Assembly (NCBI RefSeq): GCF_004335085.1
Contig: NZ_RQRS01000009.1
Location: 1 to 64,000 of the forward strand
Length of the DNA: 64,000 bases
From: Pedobacter nototheniae
GTDB taxonomy: Bacteria; Bacteroidota; Bacteroidia; Sphingobacteriales; Sphingobacteriaceae
Reading direction: 5' to 3'
Of the stretch, positions 1-9,147 are shown in pieces. The position numbers were made by a program, and so were the translations under genes. Within the stretch, counting starts at the first letter, position 1. Each line of letters starts with the position of its first letter. The notes below the pieces were generated by a model that was given only the letters and a program-made list of their open reading frames with translations, made no database searches and was not told the DNA's origin.

Positions 1-119
1 AGCAGAGGTCTGTTACAGGTTTTAGATCTTAAATCTGGATATGAACATAGTTCACCTCTGCTTTTAAGGTTTTCTTTATCAAATTTAAATCTTTGATAAT
101 CTTTCTCAAACCTAAGGGA

Positions 120-845
120 TGTGAGTGAATGCCACCTATTTTTTATCGTGGCAGTAATGGGAGCGGGGGCTGATGTTTCTTAAGTATTACTGTCTGTTCT
201 TTTCCAAATCAATTTACTTCAGTTTTAAGCAATAAGTAATTTCTGTAAAGCTAAGCCTGTGGTTCTTTTGAAACAGGGTTCCTGTTTTCCGCTGTATCCC
301 CAATAGAAAAAATCGGGGGATGCCGCTACACCCAGGTTTAAAAACTTAGGTTAAACGCAGATTAAGGTTATATAACCCCAACATTGGCGTTGTATAACCC
401 TTAATTATACGCTCCAGATATATGTCGCGGGGTTCCTAACTGATAATTATACGTTCAGGATACCAACGATAGGGTTGTATAACCCCAAAATATGCGTTTA
501 CAACCCCAAAATTGGGGTTATATACCCCGAATTATACGTTCCGAACCTTAGCGTTATGCTTATGTAACCCCAAATTATATATCCAGAACCTTAACCGAGT
601 ATTAAATTAACCTAACCAGGTAGTAAATTAAAAGAAGAGATATGCATTTAATAGCATCGGATTAGTTTAATAACCCAAATTATATGTGTACAACCTCAAA
701 TTAATTGTTAGATACCTATAATTATATATCTACAACCGTAACACAAGGGTTTTTCGAAAAGTAGCTTTAAAAAAGAGCAAAAAAATAGCCACGGAATCAC
801 GAAATGAACACGAAATATTTTCCGTGGTTTCAGTGTTTCCGTGGC
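120..845 (-). repeat. Non-coding dispersed repeat, copy 1
   Basis: This is a non-coding element of about 0.7 kb related to two other copies in the window. Strand is given so that the terminal hairpin comes first, which makes the element read away from the stop codon of the minus-strand DUF6263 gene at 900. Landmarks are a 58-nt hairpin at 788-845, iterated TATAATT/GGGGTTATA-type units at about 345-750, and a small distal hairpin near 295-325. By eye this copy differs from the other two at roughly 5-6% of core positions, so it is the most diverged. I see no believable reading frame in it and no recognised transposon ends. It could be a non-autonomous mobile element, a 3'-UTR-like element or a structured RNA. 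Bases 1-119 hold nothing I can identify. Confidence 0.85.
779..845 (-). terminator. Repeat-borne hairpin with T-run, copy 1
   Basis: On the minus strand a 58-nt segment (845 to 788) starts GCCACGGAAA and ends TTCCGTGGC and folds back on itself. A run of seven T follows (785 to 779). It lies 55 bases past the stop of the minus-strand DUF6263 gene and has the form of an intrinsic terminator. The same hairpin is present in the other two repeat copies. Confidence 0.6.
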
Positions 846-899
846 AAACAATTGCTAACGCAAGCAACGATGTATTTCTACCTTCTAAAGCTTAAACTT

Positions 900-1793
900 T
901 TAATTTAAAGCCTTACCAATAATTTTATTAATTCCTTGAATTTCGAAGTCAATATTCTGCCCCATAGTTTTAACAATACCAAACATTTCAATACGCAGGT
1001 GGCTGTTTAAAATCATTCCGGTTTTAACATCAAGCTGAACATCACCAGAATTTGTTCCTTTTAAATCAGTTTCCATATTATTTCCCATAGTTTCAAAATT
1101 ACCTTTAGAAACCAAGGTGCCTTTAACATTTAATGTTGCTATGCCATTACTAACTTCTTTAAGCACATAAGTTGTATTGGTTTCAATGGGCATGCTCATT
1201 TGCATTTTGGTATCAACATTCCAGGAATCGCCAATTTTCACAGGTTTATCTGGGTAAAGTTTAAAAGATGATTCCATGGTTTGCTTCATGGCTTCGGCAT
1301 TAAACTGCTTACTTAATGAAGTTTTAAGTTGTTTCAGCTGACTACTATCCGTCGTCATTTTAACAACCATTCCATCTAACATTTCACTAATTCCAGTAAC
1401 TGATTTGATTTCACCGTTAGCGCCAAAAATCATATTAAAAGTAGCTCCCTTTAAGCCTGAAAATGGATTTTGCTTATCGGCATTATCTTGCTCAGAATCC
1501 ATAACCATAGAATTGCCCATCGCTACAGATTTCATCGTAATGCGATTATAGATTACTTTAACATTTTTGTCGCCATTTTTACCGTCAGTAATATCAAATG
1601 TGTAATCGGTGCCAATGTTTTGAGTAAGATTTATTTCCTGTCCGCTTATTTTTTCTTTTATAATTTGATCGGATGTAATGTTATAATCATACTTTTTACC
1701 CACTGGGTAGTTTTGCTTAATTATATATGTTTTTTGAGCAAAGCTGCAGATCGAAATTAGCGAGCAGATTAAAGTAGCGGTTAAGAGTCTCAT
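900..1793 (-). CDS. Secreted DUF6263-like protein
   Basis: The 297-residue protein has a signal peptide at about residues 1-19 (hydrophobic, ending CSFAQ) and is probably periplasmic or outer-membrane associated. The rest is predicted beta-rich, with alternating short strands and no catalytic motif that I can see. Its composition and layout resemble the Bacteroidota DUF6263 family, whose function is unknown; that assignment is from memory of the family and is moderately sure. The gene is the last in a minus-strand run. Its stop codon is followed after 55 bases by the hairpin end of repeat copy 1, which probably terminates its transcript. Confidence 0.7.
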   Translation of the reverse strand: MRLLTATLICSLISICSFAQKTYIIKQNYPVGKKYDYNITSDQIIKEKISGQEINLTQNIGTDYTFDITDGKNGDKNVKVIYNRITMKSVAMGNSMVMDSEQDNADKQNPFSGLKGATFNMIFGANGEIKSVTGISEMLDGMVVKMTTDSSQLKQLKTSLSKQFNAEAMKQTMESSFKLYPDKPVKIGDSWNVDTKMQMSMPIETNTTYVLKEVSNGIATLNVKGTLVSKGNFETMGNNMETDLKGTNSGDVQLDVKTGMILNSHLRIEMFGIVKTMGQNIDFEIQGINKIIGKALN

Positions 1794-1820
1794 AGATTTT
1801 ATTGATATTTATTTTATAAT

Positions 1821-2597
1821 TTATGCAGCTGGGTTTTGAGCAAAAATGCGACTTAATTGCGCATATAAATCCGGATGTTTTTCTTTTAATAATTCTGGTT
1901 TTTCGAAAAAATATTCTGACACAACCGCAAAAAATTCTGCTTCATTTGTAATGGCGTAAGGATTAATATCCGATTTATTATCTTCTATTCGACCAATTTC
2001 TTCGTGTATCATTTTAATCCAGGGCAAGGTATATTCGTGTCCCATTAAATTCTCCGGAACGCCATCTGTTGCCCCATCAGATTTATCAAGCAAGTGCACA
2101 AACTCATGAATGGCGGTATTTTCTTTTCCTGCACTTTTAGAAAAACCATGTCTTAAAGCTGATTGTGATAAAATCATTTGCCCATTCATATACCCTGTTC
2201 CAACCATCCCCATTATATTTCTGTCGCCACCACCTTCAAATTGAAAATCCTTATTAAAAGTATCTGGGTAAAGCAAAACACTACTTAGGTTTTTATACTG
2301 CCAATCTTCGAAACCAAAAATTGGAATTACAGCGCTCGAAGCAATTAGAAGCTCATCTAAAGTAGTCATCTCAACACCAACACCTTCAATTTTAACTGAG
2401 CTAAAAAATGCTGCTACCTTTTGTTCAAACAGCAGCTTTTTTGTTGCATCTAATTTGTGGTAATAATCAACATAATCATCTAATATTTTTTTATCCGTTT
2501 CGGTTAAAGGCTCAATAGCTGGCTTTTTCTTGCGAAGAATAAAGTATAATGTAAGGATAAATATGGGTATGAGGTATGCAAATGGTAATGAATTCAT
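1821..2597 (-). CDS. MtfA-family zinc peptidase
   Basis: The 258-residue protein has one N-terminal membrane segment (about residues 7-22) followed by a basic KKK stretch, so the catalytic part probably faces the cytoplasm. HEFVH at residues 164-168 is an HExxH zinc site, and glutamates in the EAEFFAVVSEYF stretch (about 219-230) can supply the third ligand. This matches the M90/MtfA family. In E. coli MtfA (YeeI) modulates the glucose PTS through the repressor Mlc; no Mlc homologue is visible here, so the substrate is unknown. The start lies 5 bases after the upstream oxidoreductase gene, suggesting one operon. Confidence 0.85.
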   Translation of the reverse strand: MNSLPFAYLIPIFILTLYFILRKKKPAIEPLTETDKKILDDYVDYYHKLDATKKLLFEQKVAAFFSSVKIEGVGVEMTTLDELLIASSAVIPIFGFEDWQYKNLSSVLLYPDTFNKDFQFEGGGDRNIMGMVGTGYMNGQMILSQSALRHGFSKSAGKENTAIHEFVHLLDKSDGATDGVPENLMGHEYTLPWIKMIHEEIGRIEDNKSDINPYAITNEAEFFAVVSEYFFEKPELLKEKHPDLYAQLSRIFAQNPAA

Positions 2598-2602
2598 ATA
2601 AT

Positions 2603-3628
2603 TTAACTTTCTAAAATCTCGAGTTGTGTTAATACATTTTCTCTTGTAACTGGATAAGGCTTGTTATGTACTAAAGCCTGATAAGCGGCTTCAAACAGAG
2701 GTAAATAACTGCCTGTTTCTGAAACAATAAGCTCATTCTTTTTATGGCCTCCTTCATCAATTGTTGTTAATAAACCGGCTTTATCCTCGGCTTCCTTACC
2801 ATAAACATCATCGGTAATCTTTATTCCTGCTAACAGCTGTTCTTCCTGCACATCAGCACGTTGCTTAATGAAACTTCCATTTATACCGTGTAAAACAAAT
2901 GCTGCCTGGGGATTAACAACCAGCATGCTTGAGGTTACAAATACATTTACACTTTGTGGATAGGTAAGCTGAATTGTAAAATAATCATCAACCAATGTAT
3001 TTTCCCGATTTTTACTTAGTACTTTATGGAAGCTTAAAGGCTTGCCAAATAAACTAATTATCTGATCTAATAAATGAGGACCAAGATCGTACAATAAACC
3101 ACTGGCTTCACCAGGATTTTCCTTAAATGCTTTGGGCCCAATTACATTTCTATATCTATCGTAGCGAAAATGTGCTTCGATTAACTTACCAAGCTTACCG
3201 CTATTAATTACTTTTTTCACGGCTGTAAAATCACTATCCCAACGGCGATTTTGATAGAATATAATTTGTTTGCCTACGCTATCTGCCAGATCAAAAAGTT
3301 CTTTTGCCTGAGCACTTGTTGCAGTAAATGGCTTTTCAACTAAAATATTTTTGCCTTTTTGCAGGGCTGCTTTTGAATGTTGGTAATGTAAATTATTTGG
3401 TGTATTGATAACAACCAATTCAATTTCATCATCATTTAGCAACTCATCAATATTGTTGTAACTGGTAATATTGGGGTAATCAAGCTGCGCTTTTTTATGG
3501 TTTCGTTCTACTACAGCTTTTAAATTAAAACCTGTATGTGCATTTAAAAAAGGGGCATGAAAAACCTTGCCACTCATGCCATATGCCAATAAACCTGCGT
3601 TAATTATTTTATTTGAATTTGTATCCAT
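2603..3628 (-). CDS. Gfo/Idh/MocA-family oxidoreductase
   Basis: The 341-residue protein has an N-terminal Rossmann fold with a nucleotide-binding turn at about residues 13-21 (LLAYGMSGK) and the family EKP motif at 98-100, where the lysine contacts cofactor and substrate. The DLGPHLLDQ stretch contains the usual catalytic-face residues. The YGMSGKVFHAP opening resembles the YdgJ-type subgroup of NAD(P)-dependent sugar or inositol dehydrogenases; the exact substrate cannot be read from sequence. It is first in a two-gene operon with the MtfA-like peptidase. A -7 box TATTTTTG lies about 20 bases upstream of the start on the minus strand. Confidence 0.88.
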   Translation of the reverse strand: MDTNSNKIINAGLLAYGMSGKVFHAPFLNAHTGFNLKAVVERNHKKAQLDYPNITSYNNIDELLNDDEIELVVINTPNNLHYQHSKAALQKGKNILVEKPFTATSAQAKELFDLADSVGKQIIFYQNRRWDSDFTAVKKVINSGKLGKLIEAHFRYDRYRNVIGPKAFKENPGEASGLLYDLGPHLLDQIISLFGKPLSFHKVLSKNRENTLVDDYFTIQLTYPQSVNVFVTSSMLVVNPQAAFVLHGINGSFIKQRADVQEEQLLAGIKITDDVYGKEAEDKAGLLTTIDEGGHKKNELIVSETGSYLPLFEAAYQALVHNKPYPVTRENVLTQLEILES

Positions 3629-3719
3629 AACTAATAAATGTGATCAAAAATACAATTATGATTGATCTTTTATGTCAAACCATAAACCTTTTACCTTAAC
3701 GTCTATTCCTTTTTAACGC

Positions 3720-3727
3720 TATCTTTG
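3720..3727 (+). promoter_or_regulatory. TATCTTTG -7 box abutting a start codon
   Basis: This is a perfect TAnnTTTG Bacteroidota -7 box. It ends 4 bases before the ATG at 3732, so transcription would start at or just inside the start codon and give a leaderless mRNA. No convincing -33 TTTG is visible. Confidence 0.45.
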
Positions 3728-3731
3728 TTTC

Positions 3732-4076
3732 ATGAAACCGTCGGAGATTAATGCAAAGTGGAAAGTTTTACAGGAGAAAATTTCTCAAGAATTTGATTCA
3801 GATTTTCCTGACTTAAAGGTAATGTTATTTTTAATTGGAGTACAAGAATTAGGTAAGGGACCGAAAAAATACAGCAAGCGCCAAAAAGAGGAATTAATGC
3901 ACATTGCCACGTGCCGACTATTGAGTGAGATGGATTTTTATGAGCTGGAAGGTGTAGATCAGGATGGCTGGCCGCACTGGAAATTAATTAAAGCTATACC
4001 ACCTTACACTATGTTGGAGCAAGAAATGCTAATGAAATCATTAGTAATTGGTTATTTCGCAGATATTTATTCGTAA
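3732..4076 (+). CDS. Conserved hypothetical protein (114 aa)
   Basis: I do not recognise a named family for this small soluble protein. It has no signal peptide or membrane segment. It is helix-rich and includes a charged stretch, GPKKYSKRQKEELMHIATCRLL, written here in full only as 22 residues split by function: a basic GPKKYSKRQ and a following helix. A tryptophan pair lies near residues 76-80 (DGWPHW). The compact uncharacterised form is typical of Bacteroidota core genomes. It is the only plus-strand gene between two minus-strand operons, and its -7 box nearly touches the ATG, so the mRNA may be leaderless. The OmpA gene converges on it and they share a terminator zone at 4077-4108. Confidence 0.75.
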   Translation: MKPSEINAKWKVLQEKISQEFDSDFPDLKVMLFLIGVQELGKGPKKYSKRQKEELMHIATCRLLSEMDFYELEGVDQDGWPHWKLIKAIPPYTMLEQEMLMKSLVIGYFADIYS

Positions 4077-4110
4077 TAAAAAAGCCCTAATGCAAAAGCA
4101 TTAGGGCTGA
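4077..4110 (-). terminator. Intrinsic terminator
   Basis: The 11-bp arms AGCCCTAATGC (4083-4093) and GCATTAGGGCT (4098-4108) enclose an AAAA loop. Read on the minus strand the hairpin is followed by a T-run, so it ends the OmpA lipoprotein transcript. Confidence 0.85.
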
Positions 4111-4152
4111 AGGTATGTTGATCTTCCTAGGTAGAAGTATAGATCCTTGAAA

Positions 4153-4830
4153 TTATCCTTGTTTTTCTGCTGTTGCTTTTAATGCATCGTTTGCTACGAT
4201 TACAATCTCAACACGACGGTTGGCAGCACGGCCAGCATCTGTATCGTTATCAGCAATTGGTTCAGCAAAACCTTTACCAATGGTTACTAACCTTGAAGCT
4301 GGCACACCTTGAGAAACTGCATAAGCTTTAACTGCCGCTGCTCTTCTTTCTGATAAACCCATGTTATAAACTTCAGTTCCTTTATTATCAGTATGTCCAA
4401 TAATTTTAATATCAGTATCAGGATATTGGTTTAATGAAGCGGCTAAACTTTGTACGTTTGTTTTTGCTGCATCTTTTAAAGCTGTTTTATCGAAGTCGAA
4501 TAAAATACCACTATCAAACTTTACAATGATACCTTCTCCTTCACGAATTACTTCTGCATTAGGAATTGCTTTTTGAATTTCCGCTGCTTGTCTATCCATT
4601 CTACGACCAATAAAAGCACCAGCTGTACCACCAATAGCACCACCAATTAAAGCACCAACGGCTGTGTTACCTGCTTTTTTACCAATTAAAGCACCAAGTA
4701 CACCACCAGCTGCGGCACCAATACCTGCACCTTTTTGTGTTTTAGTTAAACTATCGCAACTTTGAAGTGCCATTGCACCAATTGCTAATCCTATACTTAG
4801 TGTTGCTACTCTTATTTTTGAAATACTCAT
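4153..4830 (-). CDS. OmpA-family lipoprotein with glycine zipper
   Basis: The 225-residue protein has a lipoprotein signal with lipobox LQSC (Cys25). A glycine-zipper region follows at about residues 33-77, made of repeated GAAAGG/GALIG/GAFIG segments that can associate with membrane. An OmpA C-terminal domain covers about 105-215. The NMGLSERRAAAVKAY stretch is the usual peptidoglycan-binding signature, so the protein should tether the outer membrane to the cell wall. It forms a single-gene unit with its own terminator. Confidence 0.9.
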   Translation of the reverse strand: MSISKIRVATLSIGLAIGAMALQSCDSLTKTQKGAGIGAAAGGVLGALIGKKAGNTAVGALIGGAIGGTAGAFIGRRMDRQAAEIQKAIPNAEVIREGEGIIVKFDSGILFDFDKTALKDAAKTNVQSLAASLNQYPDTDIKIIGHTDNKGTEVYNMGLSERRAAAVKAYAVSQGVPASRLVTIGKGFAEPIADNDTDAGRAANRRVEIVIVANDALKATAEKQG

Positions 4831-4935
4831 AATAATCTAGATTAATAATTCTATTCGTTCCTTATTCAAACACGATGCCAAAAATAATTTCTAGCTGTAT
4901 TTATTGGTTTTAGAGTGAAAAATAATCCCTAAAAA

Positions 4936-4973
4936 CAAAAACAGGGCACTTGCTGCTGCATATGCCCTGTTTA
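4936..4973 (-). terminator. Intrinsic terminator of the ABC exporter operon
   Basis: ACAGGGCA (4941-4948) pairs with TGCCCTGT (4963-4970). On the minus strand a T-rich tail follows, as expected for the end of the operon at 4997-7166. Confidence 0.75.
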
Positions 4974-4996
4974 AATGTATCATTCTTAGTACAATT

Positions 4997-5689
4997 TTAT
5001 GCTGAGAAATAACTTTCTAATTCTTTAAGTGTATTCTCATCTGTTTTAAAATCTTTAATAACCTGTCCTTTTTCTACCAGGATAATTCGGCTACACACAT
5101 CTGTAACATGATTTAAATCATGGCTGGAAATAAAAGTAGTCATATTGCCTGTATGTTCTTTCAGTAATTTCTTTAAACGGATTTGAGTAGTTGGATCTAA
5201 ATTAGCAAAGGGCTCATCCAGAATTAATATTTCAGGATTTTGCATTAAAGCAGCAGCTATACCTACTTTGTTTTGGTTTCCTTTACTAAAATCACGAATA
5301 TATTTGCCGCTATTTATAATCTCTCCATTAAAAAACTCAACATATTGTGTTAAATAATCGCTAACATCAGCAACACTTAAGTTATGTAAGCTACCAATAA
5401 AGGTAAAATATTCTTCGGGTGTAAGGTAATCTATCAAAAAACCTTCATCCAAAAATGATGCGGTATAGTTTTTCCATTCATCATTTTGCATTACATTTTT
5501 CCCTTTTGATAAAACTTCGCCTTGCGTTGGACGGATTAAATCAAGCAGCATTCGGAAAAATGTAGTTTTACCCGCTCCGTTATTTCCAACCAAGCCAACC
5601 GTTTCTCCAGCAGCAATTTGTAGATCTTGTATGTTTACAACGGTTTTATCGCCATAAACTTTCTGTAAATTTTTTACTTCTAAAATCAT
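4997..5689 (-). CDS. ABC transporter ATP-binding protein
   Basis: The 230-residue ATPase has Walker A GNNGAGKT at residues 35-42, signature FSKGNQNK at 134-141 (SKGNQ in place of LSGGQ), Walker B LILDEP at 155-160 and the H-loop SSH at 188-190. All residues needed for ATP hydrolysis are present. It has the length of ABC-2 type exporter ATPases. The start lies 4 bases after the DUF5687 permease gene, so the two form an exporter; the substrate is unknown. Confidence 0.93.
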   Translation of the reverse strand: MILEVKNLQKVYGDKTVVNIQDLQIAAGETVGLVGNNGAGKTTFFRMLLDLIRPTQGEVLSKGKNVMQNDEWKNYTASFLDEGFLIDYLTPEEYFTFIGSLHNLSVADVSDYLTQYVEFFNGEIINSGKYIRDFSKGNQNKVGIAAALMQNPEILILDEPFANLDPTTQIRLKKLLKEHTGNMTTFISSHDLNHVTDVCSRIILVEKGQVIKDFKTDENTLKELESYFSA

Positions 5690-5693
5690 AATA

Positions 5694-7166
5694 TTATTCT
5701 CTAAAGCCTTCGGCTATTTTATATCTTTTTAATTCGAATTGTTTTGTAATGAAATTTACCCAGAAGCCACGCATTAAAAGCATCGCCAAACCAAAAATAG
5801 AAACTGCAATTAAGCCCCAATATGGCTTATTAAGCATCCCAAATGGCACATAAATTAAAATTGGTGTAAGGGCATATGGAAACATTAAAAGCCATTGTGT
5901 AGCGCCAGTTCCTTGGTAATTAAAGCTTGCCGCTTTTTTAATATCAAGTCTTTTATAATTAAGGGTGGCCAAATAAAGTACCACAACTGTACCGAAACCA
6001 ATGTTGTATAAATATGCAGCTACATGGAGCAACAACAACTTAGGACTTAAAAAGCCGTAAAAGCTTGCCAACACGGTAATAAACGTACAGGAAATTGTAA
6101 AGAGCAGGAATTTAGCTTTAATAAAATCTTTAAAGTTTATTTTGCTACTTAATAGGCCATCAAAGTGAGCACTTTGCCAAGCAAACATAAATTGGCCGTA
6201 AATGATAACTGAAATACCCGTCATAAAAATTGCTCCAAACATCATTTGTCCAAAAGCATCGCTATTAATTGCTTTTTCTTTATAGAAAATGAATCCGTAA
6301 AAGAGGAAGAAAAAACCTAAAATGACAGCAGAACGTGGGCGTTTATGGCGAAGAATTAATTTTAATTCAAGTGCGGCAAGTTCTCCAACTTTACCAAAGC
6401 GATTTAGAAAAGCATAATCTGTACTTACTTTTTTCTCTTGCTTACCACTTAACTCTTCTATATAAAGGTTGCGGCGTAAAAAATTAGAATTAAAGGTAAA
6501 GATACCAAAGGCGAGTAATGTAAAAGCAAAGCCCAGGTATGGGTGTGTTGCAATGATCCTGAAAACATAATCAGAACCTTTCATAATGGAAATTACCTTA
6601 TAATATTCTAATCCGGCGAAGGCAGCAATAATTACTAAACCTACAAACGTATACATTACGTTGGTGATAGATTTGCGCTTAATATACAATACCAGATAGT
6701 TATTAAAAACCATGATGGAGAATATAGAAACAATGTACATTAAGGTTGTTAAAGCGCCATAAGTTGGTCCAATTTTAACAAAGCAGAAAGGTAGAAATAT
6801 AAAGAATGGCCAAAGATTAAAGGCTGAAAATAGTGCTTTAACATTTAGAAACTTAATAATTTGGTTTCTGCCAATTTTAAGGTGCAGGTAAGGAATTATG
6901 CTTAGAGTGGGCAATTCCTGAAGCTGTAACCTCATAACAAAATCAAGAGCAAAGTAATAAAGGATAATTCCATTAAAACTGGTTATCGCATCCTGATTGG
7001 GGAATATTTTTGGGAGCAAAGGTGCCATTCCAAAACCAACGCCAGCGGCGATAGCCAGAAAATAAAGCATAAAAAAGCCCAAAACAATTTGGCCGGCAAT
7101 ATTGCCACCTTTGCTTCGGGAGCGCCAAAATGATTTCCATTGATGATCTAAAAAGGTACTGAGCAT
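5694..7166 (-). CDS. DUF5687 ABC transporter permease
   Basis: The 490-residue polytopic protein has roughly ten or more hydrophobic segments spread over its length and no signal peptide. The N-terminus (FLDHQWKSFWRS) and overall layout match the Bacteroidota DUF5687 family, which pairs with an ABC ATPase and is presumed to be an ABC-2-like permease. The neighbouring ATPase gene, only 4 bases downstream, supports this. The transported substrate cannot be inferred. Confidence 0.85.
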   Translation of the reverse strand: MLSTFLDHQWKSFWRSRSKGGNIAGQIVLGFFMLYFLAIAAGVGFGMAPLLPKIFPNQDAITSFNGIILYYFALDFVMRLQLQELPTLSIIPYLHLKIGRNQIIKFLNVKALFSAFNLWPFFIFLPFCFVKIGPTYGALTTLMYIVSIFSIMVFNNYLVLYIKRKSITNVMYTFVGLVIIAAFAGLEYYKVISIMKGSDYVFRIIATHPYLGFAFTLLAFGIFTFNSNFLRRNLYIEELSGKQEKKVSTDYAFLNRFGKVGELAALELKLILRHKRPRSAVILGFFFLFYGFIFYKEKAINSDAFGQMMFGAIFMTGISVIIYGQFMFAWQSAHFDGLLSSKINFKDFIKAKFLLFTISCTFITVLASFYGFLSPKLLLLHVAAYLYNIGFGTVVVLYLATLNYKRLDIKKAASFNYQGTGATQWLLMFPYALTPILIYVPFGMLNKPYWGLIAVSIFGLAMLLMRGFWVNFITKQFELKRYKIAEGFRE

Positions 7167-7290
7167 ATTAGTTATTGGTTTGTTTGGTAAAATATTAAAA
7201 GCAATTATTTAATATTCGATTGATTAGTATGGGTAATGGGCAATATGTTACATCAATTGAAAAACTATTTTTATTTTTTCAAGTTAATCT

Positions 7291-8571
7291 TTAATAATTG
7301 TATTTATCCTTCCAGTTTTGTTTAAGCTTTTCTCTCAATTTTTCTTCGGCAGCATTTTTTCCAGGATCATAAAGTTTCGTTCCACTTAACTCTTCAGGGA
7401 AATATTCTTGTGGCGAAAAATTACCTTCATACCCATGAGAATACTGATAATCTTTACCGTAACCAATATTTTTCATCAGTTTAGTTGGGGCATTTCTAAT
7501 GTGAAGAGGCACAGGTAAATTTCCTGTTTGTTTTACTAAAGCCTGAGCCTTATTAATGGCTTCGTAAGATGCATTACTTTTTGCTGAACTTGCTAAATAA
7601 GTTACGCATTGCGATAAAATAATTCTTGCTTCAGGGTACCCGATTACATTAACAGCTGTAAAACAGTTATTGGCGAGCAATAATGCATTAGGATTCGCAT
7701 TTCCAATATCTTCAGAAGATAAAATCAATAATCTGCGGGCAATAAATAAAGGGTCTTCACCACCTTCAATCATTCTGGCAAGCCAATAAACCGCGGCATT
7801 GGGATCGCTACCACGAATAGATTTTATAAAAGCAGAAATAATATCATAATGTTGCTCGCCAGCTTTATCATACAGCGCCAGGTTTTGCTGTGCGTGTGCT
7901 AAAACATTGTCGTTAGTAAGTGTGATTTTATTCCCACCGATACCATTAATTGCAATTTCCAAAACATTAAGCAATTTCCGTGCATCACCTCCTGAAAGGC
8001 GAATTAATGCTTCATGCTCTTTTATGGTAATTTTCTTTTCCGCTAAAATTTGGTCTTTCTTAATCGCAGTTTGCAATAAACCCGCAAGTTCTTCTTCCGT
8101 TAGGGATTTTAAAATATAAACCTGACACCTGGAAAGTAAAGCGGAGATAACTTCGAAGGAAGGATTTTCTGTTGTAGCACCAATAAGCGTTACTAAACCT
8201 CGCTCTACAGCGCCAAGTAAACTATCTTGCTGTGATTTACTGAAGCGATGAATCTCATCGATAAACAAAATCGGCAGGCCCAAAAAGCTATCTTTAAGTT
8301 GTGCAGCTCTATCAATAACCTCCCTAATATCTTTCACGCCGCTATTAATGGCACTTAAATTGAAAAAAGGGCGATCCAAGGCTTGAGAAATAATATATGC
8401 CAGTGTGGTTTTACCTACACCTGGAGGGCCCCAAAAAATCATTGATGGAAGTTGACCGCTTTCTATTGCCTTACGCAAAACTGCACCCACACCCACCAAA
8501 TGTTGCTGACCTACATATTGATCGAGGTTTTGAGGGCGCATTCTTTCGGCTAACGGCGGTAAATTTTGCAT
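7291..8571 (-). CDS. rarA: Replication-associated recombination protein A
   Basis: This is an AAA+ ATPase of the RarA/MgsA/WRNIP1 family, a clamp-loader-like protein acting at stalled replication forks. I chose the ATG at 8571 because it begins MQNLPPLAERMRP, the usual family N-terminus; the frame stays open to 8628 but the extra 19 residues look non-native. Walker A GPPGVGKT is at residues 48-55 and Walker B ILFIDEIHRF at 101-110. The C-terminal half carries the tetramerisation and MgsA regions, ending with GYEGNFSPQEYFPEEL, a family hallmark. The length of 426 residues is normal. Confidence 0.95.
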   Translation of the reverse strand: MQNLPPLAERMRPQNLDQYVGQQHLVGVGAVLRKAIESGQLPSMIFWGPPGVGKTTLAYIISQALDRPFFNLSAINSGVKDIREVIDRAAQLKDSFLGLPILFIDEIHRFSKSQQDSLLGAVERGLVTLIGATTENPSFEVISALLSRCQVYILKSLTEEELAGLLQTAIKKDQILAEKKITIKEHEALIRLSGGDARKLLNVLEIAINGIGGNKITLTNDNVLAHAQQNLALYDKAGEQHYDIISAFIKSIRGSDPNAAVYWLARMIEGGEDPLFIARRLLILSSEDIGNANPNALLLANNCFTAVNVIGYPEARIILSQCVTYLASSAKSNASYEAINKAQALVKQTGNLPVPLHIRNAPTKLMKNIGYGKDYQYSHGYEGNFSPQEYFPEELSGTKLYDPGKNAAEEKLREKLKQNWKDKYNY

Positions 8572-8694
8572 AATGGTAAAGATATAAAATTCAGTTAATT
8601 TGTTACGGGGATTAAGGCCTTGAAACAAGACAATTACGTTAACTTTAACGTACTACCAAAAACAAAGTTTACACCATATTAGTTCTATTTTATT

Positions 8695-9075
8695 ATGGAA
8701 GTTAAAAATTTAGATCATCTTGTACTTACCGTTGCGAACGTAGAAAGTACCTGTAGATTTTACAATAATGCTTTAGGCATGGAAATCATTGAATTTGGTG
8801 ATGCCAGAAGGGCTTTAAAATTTGGCAACCAGAAAATCAATTTACACCAGTTTGGGAATGAATTTGAACCCAAGGCTTTTAAACCCACACCTGGCAGTGC
8901 CGATTTATGTTTTATTACAGATTTACCAATTGCGACAGTAATGGAAGAGTTGAAAGCTAAGTGTGTAGAAATAGAGGAAGGCCCGATGGAGCGGACGGGT
9001 GCCAATGGCAAAATTATTTCTGTTTACTTACGGGATCCTGATTTGAATTTAATCGAAATCAGTAATTACTTATAA
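8695..9075 (+). CDS. VOC-family (glyoxalase-like) protein
   Basis: The 126-residue protein is a single VOC module with paired beta-alpha-beta-beta-beta units. The opening LDHLVLTVANVESTCRFY supplies the first metal-ligand histidine, INLHQF a central one, and DPDLNLIEI near the end contains the usual acidic ligand. It probably binds a divalent metal and acts as a lyase, isomerase or binding protein; the substrate is unknown. It stands alone on the plus strand between rarA and the TerC gene and shares a bidirectional terminator with the latter. Confidence 0.88.
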   Translation: MEVKNLDHLVLTVANVESTCRFYNNALGMEIIEFGDARRALKFGNQKINLHQFGNEFEPKAFKPTPGSADLCFITDLPIATVMEELKAKCVEIEEGPMERTGANGKIISVYLRDPDLNLIEISNYL

Positions 9076-9089
9076 AAATTAATTGATAA

Positions 9090-9126
9090 AAAAATGTGCT
9101 TATCCATTACAGACAAGCACATTTTT
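9090..9126. terminator. Bidirectional intrinsic terminator
   Basis: AAAATGTGCTT (9091-9101) pairs with AAGCACATTTT (9115-9125), with an A-run on one side and a T-run on the other. It serves both the VOC gene and the converging TerC gene. Confidence 0.8.
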
Positions 9127-9147
9127 ACTTTCGACTTTTTACAAAGC

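Noticed and set aside
120-845. CRISPR array in the repeat element
   Set aside because: The internal units are degenerate, of unequal spacing and not separated by unique spacers, and no cas gene is present.
1470-1760. Plus-strand reading frame opposite the DUF6263 gene
   Set aside because: It lies wholly inside a well-supported gene on the other strand and its residue pattern is not protein-like.
8572-8628. Longer rarA start
   Set aside because: The extra 19 residues do not match the family N-terminus, while MQNLPPLAERMRP does.
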